A stretch of 20,721 bases of DNA from Eubacterium sp. CAG:841 (lineage in GTDB: Bacteria > Bacillota > Clostridia > Oscillospirales > CAG-272): NCBI GenBank assembly GCA_000437375.1, contig FR898236.1:62973-83693 (forward strand). The letters are read 5' to 3'. The notes under the pieces are model-generated. The model ran no database searches. It was not told where the DNA came from and worked only from the letters and a program-made list of their open reading frames with translations. Made by a program: the position numbers and the translations under genes. Of the stretch, positions 7,465 through 13,799 are shown piece after piece (positions within the stretch are counted from its first letter, which is position 1; each line of letters starts with the position of its first letter).

Positions 7465-8646
7465 ATGCGTGAAATAATACTTTGTAAATACGGCGAAATA
7501 ACGCTTAAAGGCGCAAACCGCGCTTATTTTGAAAATCTTCTGCGCGAAAGAATCCGTAAAAGAATAGCGGCTTACGGAAAGTTCAACGTCTATTATCTTC
7601 AGAGCACTGTATATATAGAGCCGCTTGATGAAAGCTGCGACATCGATTCAGCCTACGTCGCCGCAAAGAATACCTTCGGCGTAGCTGCCGTCACGCGCGC
7701 CATCGAGGCGGAAAAGAATGTTGACAAGATAGTGGAAACGGCAAAAACCGCGTTTATTCCTTATCTTGACGGATACAGGACATTCAAGGTCGAAGGCAAG
7801 CGCTCGGATAAGACATTCCCGCTCACTTCTCCGGAGATAGCCGCAGAAGTAGGCGCCGCGATTCTCGAAGCGACAAACGGAAAAATAAAAGTTGATATTC
7901 ACAATCCCGAAGTCGTGGTGAGAGCCGAAATCCGCGACAAAGCCGCGTATCTCTGTGCGGGTCAGGAAAGAGCCGTAGGCGGTATGCCCACGGGTAGCAA
8001 CGGCAGAGGACTTCTCCTGCTTTCCGGCGGAATAGATTCGCCTGTGGCAGGATATATGATGGGCAAGCGCGGCGTTCTTATAGAAGGACTGCACTTTGAA
8101 AGCTTTCCTTACACAAGCGAGCGCGCAAAACAAAAAGTAGTCGAGCTTGCCGAAATACTTTCAGACTATACGGGCGAAATTCATCTTCACGTCGTATCGC
8201 TTACAAAAATTCAGGAAGCACTTCGCGACAACTGCGAGGAAGACTACTTCACTCTGCTCCTCCGCCGCTCGATGATGAGAATAGCGGAACGCGTTTCCGA
8301 AGAATACAAGTGCGAAGCCATAATCACAGGCGAATCGCTCGGTCAGGTGGCAAGCCAGACAATGCAGGCGCTCGGCGTTACGAACATTATGGCTCATCGC
8401 CCCGTTTTCCGCCCGCTCATAGGAATGGACAAAGAAGAAATAATCGAAATATCACGCAAGATAGGCACATTTGAAACTTCTATCCTGCCGTTTGAGGATT
8501 GCTGTACTGTGTTTACACCCCGTCATCCGAGGACGAAGCCCGAGCTTTGGAAGGTCGAACGCGAGGAAGCCAAACTCGATCTTGCCCCGCTTGAAGACGA
8601 AGCTTTCAGGTCACTTTCCACAATAGTAGTAGGCAGAAAATCTTGA
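7465..8646 (+). CDS. thiI: tRNA 4-thiouridine synthetase ThiI (short form without rhodanese domain)
   Basis: Makes 4-thiouridine at position 8 of tRNA and, in many bacteria, supplies sulfur for thiamine thiazole synthesis. The 393 residues hold an N-terminal ferredoxin-like part, a THUMP RNA-binding domain (about 60-165), and an ATP-pyrophosphatase domain with the P-loop SGGIDSP at 187-193. TGESLGQVASQT (288-299) and FEDCCTVFTPRHPRT (343-357), with C346/C347, follow. The protein stops where E. coli ThiI continues into a rhodanese domain, as is normal for Firmicutes, which pair ThiI with a desulfurase (NifZ) in the operon. No such partner is adjacent here, so NifS across the window may serve both thiolases. 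The ATG has AAGGA 9 nt upstream. The stop codon lies inside the -35 box of the next gene's promoter. Confidence 0.96.
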   Translation: MREIILCKYGEITLKGANRAYFENLLRERIRKRIAAYGKFNVYYLQSTVYIEPLDESCDIDSAYVAAKNTFGVAAVTRAIEAEKNVDKIVETAKTAFIPYLDGYRTFKVEGKRSDKTFPLTSPEIAAEVGAAILEATNGKIKVDIHNPEVVVRAEIRDKAAYLCAGQERAVGGMPTGSNGRGLLLLSGGIDSPVAGYMMGKRGVLIEGLHFESFPYTSERAKQKVVELAEILSDYTGEIHLHVVSLTKIQEALRDNCEEDYFTLLLRRSMMRIAERVSEEYKCEAIITGESLGQVASQTMQALGVTNIMAHRPVFRPLIGMDKEEIIEISRKIGTFETSILPFEDCCTVFTPRHPRTKPELWKVEREEAKLDLAPLEDEAFRSLSTIVVGRKS

Positions 8647-8671
8647 CACACGATATGTTTTGTGATATTAT
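8643..8671 (+). promoter_or_regulatory. Strong extended -10 promoter for the minD-like gene
   Basis: TTGACA (8643-8648), a 17-bp spacer and TATTAT (8666-8671), with TGA just before the -10 box (an extended -10). The -35 box overlaps the thiI TGA stop (8644-8646). This makes minD-mgsA-htpG a unit that can be transcribed apart from thiI. Confidence 0.8.
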
Positions 8672-8704
8672 AAGATAATCTTAATGCGCGAAAGGAGTGT
8701 GTCT

Positions 8705-9493
8705 ATGCCCGAAACCGGATTCCGTCCGTCAAGGATAATACTCTTCACCTCCTGCAAGGGCGGAGTGGGAAAATCCACCGTATGTGCAAATCTTGCAATG
8801 TCGCTCGCCCTGCGCGGAAAAACCGTGCTTATGATAGATTGTGACTTCGGAAGCCGCTGTCTTGACCTTGTAGCCGGCTTTTCGGACAGCGTCGTTTACG
8901 ATATAGCCGATGCCGTTCTCGGCAGAGTACCTCCCGAAAAGGTAGTGGTAAACGACAGAAGAACAGACAAGCTGTTCTTTATAGCCGCACCGTATAACTT
9001 CGACAACAGAATGAACATTTTCTCATTCAGGCGTACCGTTGCGGCATACGCCGGATGCGGAAAATACGATTATATCTTTATAGATACTCCCGGCGGAATA
9101 GGCGAGCCTTTAGCGTTCGCTTCGGCAGTCGCCGATACCGCCTATATAGTAACCTCTCCCACGCGAGCATCGGTAAGAGCCGCAGACAAAACAGCCGCCT
9201 TTCTTTACGACAGAGGCGTAAGACACCTCAGGCTGATAATAAATCAGGTCACGGGGAAACGCGCAGCCGATGAAAAGCTCCGTCTTATAAGCATAATCGA
9301 CGGCGCAGCAGTAAAGCTTATAGGCGCTGTTCCCTACGATTCCGAGCTTATCCGCGCAGGCGATGAAGGAAAACTTACGGACGAGCTTTACAGCAAGAAT
9401 GTCACCCGTGCTTTCGATAATATCGCCGCACGTACCGAAGGAGAACAGATCCCGCTGTTTTATAAAATAAGAAGACTGAAAACCCTCAGGTAA
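8705..9493 (+). CDS. MinD-like ParA/MinD family ATPase
   Basis: Cytoplasmic to membrane-associated ATPase of the MinD branch. The 262 residues contain the deviant Walker A CKGGVGKST (signature K18, K23), the switch-I-like DCDFGSRCLDLVAGF (45-59), where MinD has DADIGLRNLDVVMGL, and the Walker B region YIFIDTPGGIG with D127. VTSPTRASVRAADK is a close match to the MinD loop VTTPE..A.RDADR. The last 13 residues (250-262, PLFYKIRRLKTLR) could form a short amphipathic basic helix like the MinD membrane anchor. The start is the ATG at 8705, with AAAGGAG 7 nt upstream; an earlier in-frame ATG at 8684 lacks a site. No minC or minE is nearby. Clostridial chromosomes often have minC-minD-minE-rodA-mgsA, so this minD next to an mgsA-like gene may be what remains of that cluster. 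Confidence 0.85.
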   Translation: MPETGFRPSRIILFTSCKGGVGKSTVCANLAMSLALRGKTVLMIDCDFGSRCLDLVAGFSDSVVYDIADAVLGRVPPEKVVVNDRRTDKLFFIAAPYNFDNRMNIFSFRRTVAAYAGCGKYDYIFIDTPGGIGEPLAFASAVADTAYIVTSPTRASVRAADKTAAFLYDRGVRHLRLIINQVTGKRAADEKLRLISIIDGAAVKLIGAVPYDSELIRAGDEGKLTDELYSKNVTRAFDNIAARTEGEQIPLFYKIRRLKTLR

Positions 9494-9517
9494 ATCACGA
9501 AAGGAGATCTCCCCACA

Positions 9518-9952
9518 ATGGAAATAGCGTTGATAGCAAACGACACAAAAAAAGAGCTTATGACCCAGTTCTGCATCGCTTATTGCGGCGTACTTGCAAA
9601 GCACAATCTTTGCGCCACAAAAATGACAGGCAGACTTATTTCCGAAGCGACAGGTCTTAAAATAGAGCACGTCCTTCCCGGAAGGCAGGGTGGCGTTCAG
9701 CAGATATCCTCACGTATAGAATACAACGAGATCGACGCTGTGGTTTATTTTCACGACCCCGCCGACGAGTTCGACGCAAACGACAATTCCCTGATCCGCA
9801 AATGCGACGCGAACAACGTACCGATAGCGACAAACATCGCTACGGCGGAGCTTATAATAACCGCAATCGATCGCGGTGACCTCGATTGGCGCGAGATCGT
9901 AAATCCCAGCTCCGAATACAACCGCCGAAAACGCGAGCAAGGGTTGAAATAA
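9518..9952 (+). CDS. Methylglyoxal synthase-like protein lacking the catalytic Asp and His
   Basis: The 144-residue product follows the MgsA/MGS-like fold from start to end: EIALIANDTKK, ATKMTG, LISEATGL, GGVQQI, VVYFHDPAD and NVPIATNIATAELII. Methylglyoxal synthase turns dihydroxyacetone phosphate into methylglyoxal and phosphate. By eye against E. coli MgsA the catalytic base Asp71 (GGDQQ) is V60 here (GGVQQ), and the His98 segment is two residues shorter and has no histidine. His19 is N8, and the phosphate-loop residues Gly46, Thr47 and Ser65 are K35, M36 and P54. Asp20, Lys23, Thr45 and Asp91 equivalents remain (D9, K12, T34, D80). The fold is sure; the enzymatic activity is doubtful, so I give no symbol. 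It lies 24 nt after the minD-like gene, with AAAGGAG as ribosome site. Confidence 0.85.
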   Translation: MEIALIANDTKKELMTQFCIAYCGVLAKHNLCATKMTGRLISEATGLKIEHVLPGRQGGVQQISSRIEYNEIDAVVYFHDPADEFDANDNSLIRKCDANNVPIATNIATAELIITAIDRGDLDWREIVNPSSEYNRRKREQGLK

Positions 9953-9973
9953 CAACATTTATCAAAGAGATCC

Positions 9974-10007
9974 AAGTCCGCTTCGGCAATAATGCAGAAG
10001 CGGACTT
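9974..10007 (+). terminator. Stable intergenic hairpin between the mgsA-like gene and htpG (weak or no T-run)
   Basis: AAGTCCGCTTC (9974-9984) pairs perfectly with GAAGCGGACTT (9997-10007), and GCA/TGC inside the 12-nt loop can extend the stem. Only TTT then CACC follows, so it may be an inefficient terminator, an attenuator or a processing site. I see no promoter between it and htpG and no CIRCE element. Confidence 0.5.
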
Positions 10008-10055
10008 TCACCGAATATATCTTTTCGGATAAACACAGGAAAGGAATGATGATTT

Positions 10056-11939
10056 ATGTCCGAAATCGAAAAAGGCGGAATTTCCGTTCAAACCGAACAC
10101 ATTTTCCCCATTATAAAAAAATGGCTCTACTCAGAGAAGGAAATTTTCCTTCGCGAGATAGTGTCAAACTCCGTTGACGCCATAACGAAGCTTCGCAGGC
10201 TGTCCTCTCTCGGAGAAGCGGATTTTGCCTCAGAGAATTTCAGAGTTGACGTGACGGTCGACAAAGACGCAAAAACCCTTACTGTCTCCGACAACGGCAT
10301 AGGAATGACGGAGGACGAGCTTAAAAAGTATCTCTGTAATATCGCGCTTTCGGGAGCGATGGACTTCATCTCAAAATACGAAGGTTCCGAAGAAAACGGC
10401 ACGGGAATAATCGGTCACTTCGGACTCGGATTTTACTCGGCGTTTATGGCCGCCGATACGGTTGAAGTCGTTACAAAATCTTATACAGACTCACCCGCCG
10501 TACATTGGACATGCGCCGAATCCGGCGAGTATGAAATATCCGCAGGAGAAAGAGAAACGCACGGCACCGACGTTATAATGCATATAAATACCGATAACGA
10601 AGAATATCTCGATTATCACAGAGTGCTTGCCGTGCTTCAGAAATATTGCTCGTTTATGACGGAGGATATCTATCTTCACGGCGATGAAGACGAACACAGT
10701 TGCGGATGTGACCATGACCACGACCACGACGATGAGTGCGAATGCGGTCACGATCACGAAAAAGAAGAAAAACCGATAAACGACAAATGTCCGCTGTGGC
10801 AGAAAGCTCCGTCCGAATGCACGGAAGAAGAATACAAAGAGTTTTATTCAAAGGTATTTCCGGGCAAGCGCGACCCGCTTTTCCACATACACATAAATGC
10901 CGATTACCCGCTCAACTTCAAAGGAATTCTTTACTTCCCCAGAATAGACAGCGAGTTCGAATCGCTTGAGGGCGAAGTAAAGCTGTATTATAATTCCGTT
11001 TTTGTTGCGGACAACATAAAAGAAGTCATACCCGAATATATGCTTATGCTCTGCGGCGTGCTTGACTGCCCCGATCTTCCGCTCAACGTTTCAAGAAGCT
11101 ATTTGCAGAACAGCTCCTATGTAAGCAAAATAAGCGCGCACATTTCAAAGAAGGTCGCAGACAAGCTCACATCTATGGCAAACACCGAGCGCGAAGCCTA
11201 TGAAAAGATATGGGGCGACATACGAACGTTCATTGAATACGGCTGCCTTAAAGACAGAAAATTCAATGAAAAAGTAAAGGACGCCGTTCTTTTCCGCGAT
11301 ACGGACGACAAATGCGTAACCCTTTCTGAATATCTCGATGAAGCAAAAGAAACTCACGAGAAGACCGTATACTACACGACCGACAAAACGGCTCAGGCGC
11401 AGTACATTGCAATGTTCCGCGCCAAAGGTTTCCGCGTATGCGTGCTTGACACGGTTATAGATTCTCAGTATATTACGATGCTCGAACGCGAAAACGACGG
11501 ACTGAAATTCCTGCGCGTCGACGCCGATATATCGGGCGCTCTCTCTGATAAAGACGCGGAAATAACCGACAGCGAAGCGCTCAAAGCCGCGTTTGTAAAA
11601 GCCTCCGGCGATGACAAACTCGAAGTGAAATTCGCAAAGCTGGACGACGAAAACGTCCCTGCAATGCTCGGAGCATCGGAGGAAAGCCGTCGTTTTGAGG
11701 ATATGATGCGCATATACGGCATAGACCCGAAAACCATGCCGCAAAAAGCAGCGCTTACGGTAAACACCGCAAGCCCGCTTATAAAATCGCTTGAAGAAAA
11801 GCTTTCGGCAGGCGATGAAAAAGCAGACGTTATAGCAAAAAGCATATACCGTCTCGCAACGCTTTCGTTCCGCCGTCTTTCCGGCGACGAAATGAAAGAT
11901 TTCCTTTCCGAAAGCTACGATATTCTTAAAATGATATGA
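10056..11939 (+). CDS. htpG: Chaperone HtpG (Hsp90) with a Cys/His/Asp-rich linker insert
   Basis: ATP-dependent cytoplasmic chaperone. The 627 residues show the GHKL ATPase domain with LREIVSNSVDA (catalytic E34, N38), DNGIGM (D79), the lid region and GHFGLGFYS (120-128). GTDVIMHI is near 170, the middle domain has LNVSRSYLQ with its active-site arginine, and the C-terminal dimerisation part includes TVNTASPLIKSL. Between the N-terminal and middle domains, residues 208-239, HtpG usually has a short charged linker. This copy has HSCGCDHDHDHDDECECGHD with H214, C216, C218, H220, H222, H224, C228, C230, H232 and H234, which looks like a metal site. Its function is inferred. The ATG at 10056 has AAAGGA 10 nt upstream. 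It shares its unit with the mgsA-like gene unless the hairpin before it terminates transcription. Confidence 0.95.
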   Translation: MSEIEKGGISVQTEHIFPIIKKWLYSEKEIFLREIVSNSVDAITKLRRLSSLGEADFASENFRVDVTVDKDAKTLTVSDNGIGMTEDELKKYLCNIALSGAMDFISKYEGSEENGTGIIGHFGLGFYSAFMAADTVEVVTKSYTDSPAVHWTCAESGEYEISAGERETHGTDVIMHINTDNEEYLDYHRVLAVLQKYCSFMTEDIYLHGDEDEHSCGCDHDHDHDDECECGHDHEKEEKPINDKCPLWQKAPSECTEEEYKEFYSKVFPGKRDPLFHIHINADYPLNFKGILYFPRIDSEFESLEGEVKLYYNSVFVADNIKEVIPEYMLMLCGVLDCPDLPLNVSRSYLQNSSYVSKISAHISKKVADKLTSMANTEREAYEKIWGDIRTFIEYGCLKDRKFNEKVKDAVLFRDTDDKCVTLSEYLDEAKETHEKTVYYTTDKTAQAQYIAMFRAKGFRVCVLDTVIDSQYITMLERENDGLKFLRVDADISGALSDKDAEITDSEALKAAFVKASGDDKLEVKFAKLDDENVPAMLGASEESRRFEDMMRIYGIDPKTMPQKAALTVNTASPLIKSLEEKLSAGDEKADVIAKSIYRLATLSFRRLSGDEMKDFLSESYDILKMI

Positions 11940-11950
11940 GGTAACAGAAA

Positions 11951-12517
11951 ATGAGCAAAAGTTTATACAAAGGTATCCCGTTCAAGGAAGAAGAAGAGGC
12001 AAACGAGCATTTTTCGCAGTTTGCGGTAGCCTGCAAACCCACAAGCAAGGATAAGCTCTCCCGTGCGATTTTTATTCTTTTATATGTACTGTTTGCAGGC
12101 GGATATATAGTATTGTTTACTGTCATAACAAAAATGCCGTACGTTATCGCAATTCTTCCGTTCTTCCTCTGGATGCTGTGGTATTTTACATGGAAGCACA
12201 CACAGCGTGAATATGTTTATATTGTATGTCGCGGAAGTCTGTACGTTTACGCCGTAAACGGTTACGGCAACGCAAAAGAAATTTTCAAGTCAAGTGTTTC
12301 TTCATTTGAAAGCGTTGCTCCCGCAGATATGATAAATGTTACAGCCGACAAAAAGTTTATGTACTGCTCATCTCCCGACGCGCGTGAGCTTTACTGCGCG
12401 GTTCTTCCCGAAAACGGCAAGAATACTCTGGTTTATTTCAACCCTTCGGCAAAGCTTTTGTCTTCACTCCGTTATTACGGCGGAGAAAATGTCATCGTGA
12501 CGCAGGTCTCAAGATAA
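11951..12517 (+). CDS. Two-helix membrane protein of unknown function (possibly DUF6106-like)
   Basis: I do not recognise a function. The 188 residues have a charged N-terminal stretch, two hydrophobic segments (about 39-59 and 63-81) separated by a tight KMP turn, and a soluble C-terminal part with strand-like repeats. The pattern REYVYIVCRGSLYVYAV then IFKSSVSSFESVAPAD resembles Clostridial proteins in which two helices precede a small PH-like beta domain. I recall this as DUF6106, but cannot confirm it. The ATG comes 11 nt after the htpG stop, and GAGG at 11938-11941 overlaps that stop codon. It is therefore translated from the htpG transcript, and a role linked to envelope or stress is possible but unproven. 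Confidence 0.75.
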   Translation: MSKSLYKGIPFKEEEEANEHFSQFAVACKPTSKDKLSRAIFILLYVLFAGGYIVLFTVITKMPYVIAILPFFLWMLWYFTWKHTQREYVYIVCRGSLYVYAVNGYGNAKEIFKSSVSSFESVAPADMINVTADKKFMYCSSPDARELYCAVLPENGKNTLVYFNPSAKLLSSLRYYGGENVIVTQVSR

Positions 12518-12534
12518 AAACATCCGCCTGTTTA

Positions 12535-12562
12535 TTGACAAAAAACTATTTGATGATATAAT
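12535..12562 (+). promoter_or_regulatory. Consensus extended -10 promoter for the small membrane protein gene
   Basis: TTGACA (12535-12540), a 16-bp spacer and TATAAT (12557-12562), preceded by TGA (extended -10). Both hexamers are exact consensus. The leader that follows contains a small hairpin TGTGT-TTTT-ACACA (12575-12588). Confidence 0.85.
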
Positions 12563-12615
12563 AATTAATAAAGATGTGTTTTTACACAAATTTTATTTAT
12601 GGGGGAAAATAAACA

Positions 12616-12894
12616 ATGAGAAAAACCCTTTCCGGACTTCCATGGATCGCTCAACTTCTTCTTGTTATATTTGTTGACGGTCTTTTCGGAGGTCTTTACA
12701 GACTCGGCGGTAAAAAAACTTCTTCAAAGGTAGTTGGAGTAGTACTTCTTGTATCGTTCATACTTTCGGTGGTTTCATTTGCCGCACTTCCCGCTGTTCT
12801 CGGCTGGATAGTAAGAGTCATCTATCTTGTGTGTTGGGTATGCGACATAATCACTATTATTTTTGCAAAGAAAATTACCCTTTTCGCAGACTGA
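12616..12894 (+). CDS. Small membrane protein, 92 residues, unknown function
   Basis: No family recognised. The product is mostly hydrophobic with three likely membrane segments: about 8-28 (LPWIAQLLLVIFVDGLFGGL), 38-58 and 62-84. Short basic loops (GGKK, KK) suit membrane topology. The LPW..QLLL.IFVDGL start recalls short Clostridial proteins of a similar size, but I cannot name one. The ATG has GGGGGAA about 9 nt upstream. The gene stands alone: a perfect-consensus promoter lies in front and the palindrome and bidirectional terminator behind. The combination of strong promoter, tiny protein and monocistronic arrangement suggests abundant expression. Function unknown. Confidence 0.75.
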   Translation: MRKTLSGLPWIAQLLLVIFVDGLFGGLYRLGGKKTSSKVVGVVLLVSFILSVVSFAALPAVLGWIVRVIYLVCWVCDIITIIFAKKITLFAD

Positions 12895-12898
12895 CCAT

Positions 12899-12920
12899 AC
12901 TTTTCTTTGAAAAGAAAAGT
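12899..12920. repeat. 22-bp palindrome ACTTTTCTTT-GA-AAAGAAAAGT, possible dispersed intergenic element
   Basis: Perfect 10-bp arms begin 5 nt after the small membrane protein gene. It continues into AGGCAAAAGAAACTT and a further weak inverted repeat, AAACTT (12930-12935) with AAGTTT (12944-12949). I recall very similar strings in intergenic regions of other Clostridia, but I cannot count copies. The stretch 12950-13013 shows nothing further. Confidence 0.5.
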
Positions 12921-13013
12921 AGGCAAAAGAAACTTCAGTTATTAAGTTTTTGCAATTACATCATTTGAAAGCAGAACCGCTTCCCGCTTTTGTTTACGTT
13001 CCGAAAGCAATCA

Positions 13014-13048
13014 AAAAGAGGAAAATCCATTACGGATTTTCCTCTTTT
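13014..13048. terminator. Bidirectional rho-independent terminator between convergent genes
   Basis: A 15-bp perfect stem (13014-13028 with 13034-13048) around the loop ATTAC. The outer stem bases are AAAA on the left and TTTT on the right, so both transcripts end in a U-run. It separates the plus-strand small membrane protein gene from the minus-strand glycosyltransferase gene, whose stop is at 13059. Confidence 0.9.
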
Positions 13049-13058
13049 AATTTTGACT

Positions 13059-13778
13059 TTATTTAAGCTCCATCTTCTTTATTCTCTTTTTCATCTTGCG
13101 GACGTCGGAAAGCATTTTCACAGCGTCACGCAGGACTCTTACCTTCGATTCTCTGTGATTGATTATCTTCACAGGCATTTCTTCTATCTTGAAGCCCGCC
13201 TTCTGAGCTATCATAATAGCTTCAAGGTCAAATGCAAAACGATCGACTTCGCAATTGCGGAAAACTTTCTGCGCCGCCGCTTTGCGAAAGCCTTTGATTC
13301 CGCTCTGAGAGTCGGAAAGCTTAAAGCCCGCCGCAAGAGCAATTATTTTTATATACGTTTTTGAAGCTATCTTACGGATAAAAGTATAGTCCTCGTATCC
13401 GTCTTTTGAGAGATTTCGCGAACCGATTATTATATCGGCGTCTGTCGTCCCGAACATATCTATCATCCGTCCGACAGCCTCTTCGCCGTAGGCGTTGTCG
13501 CAATCCGTAAATACAACGATGTCGCCGGTTGCCGCAAGCATGCCTGTTCTTACGGCGCAGCCTTTTCCTCTGTTGTCGGAATAGCCCTCAAGACGTATCC
13601 TCGGCTCTTTTTCCGATGCAGCTTTTACCGAATCTCCACAGCCGTCCTTTGAGCCATCGTCAACAAAAATTAGCTCCCAATCCTCATACTTTGATTTGAG
13701 ATACTCCGAAAATGTCTTTATCGCTCCGTCTATTATGGAGCTTTCGTTATACATTGGAATTACAAGAGATACTTTCAT
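13059..13778 (-). CDS. Family 2 glycosyltransferase, dolichyl/polyprenyl-phosphate glucosyltransferase-like
   Basis: Transfers a sugar from a nucleotide sugar, probably to a polyprenyl phosphate carrier at the cytoplasmic face of the membrane. The 239 residues have the GT-A order: VSLVIPMYNE (3-12), VDDGSKD (39-45), NRGKGCAVRTGM (69-80), the metal-binding TDCDNAY with D92/D94, IIGSRN, and SDSQSGIKGFRK with its conserved Gln-Ser-Gly. This last motif is typical of the DPG-synthase subgroup. There is no membrane helix; the basic C-terminus (KMKKRIKK) may bind lipid. The acceptor is inferred only. The gene starts 21 nt after the lipoprotein gene, with AAGGGAAG as ribosome site, and ends 11 nt before the bidirectional terminator. 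Confidence 0.88.
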   Translation of the reverse strand: MKVSLVIPMYNESSIIDGAIKTFSEYLKSKYEDWELIFVDDGSKDGCGDSVKAASEKEPRIRLEGYSDNRGKGCAVRTGMLAATGDIVVFTDCDNAYGEEAVGRMIDMFGTTDADIIIGSRNLSKDGYEDYTFIRKIASKTYIKIIALAAGFKLSDSQSGIKGFRKAAAQKVFRNCEVDRFAFDLEAIMIAQKAGFKIEEMPVKIINHRESKVRVLRDAVKMLSDVRKMKKRIKKMELK

Positions 13779-13799
13779 TTTTCAACTTCCCTTTTTGCA

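Noticed and set aside
9503..9512. GGAGATCTCC palindrome containing the mgsA-like Shine-Dalgarno
   Set aside because: A palindrome without a loop cannot fold on itself to hide the site, and 10 bp can arise by chance.
9110..9670. Minus-strand frame of 186 codons opposite the minD-like gene and the mgsA-like gene
   Set aside because: Spans two coding genes in antisense, Cys/Tyr/Phe-rich shadow composition, no ribosome site.
9953..10055. CIRCE/HrcA operator upstream of htpG
   Set aside because: The hairpin arms (AAGTCCGCTTC) do not match TTAGCACTC-N9-GAGTGCTAA.
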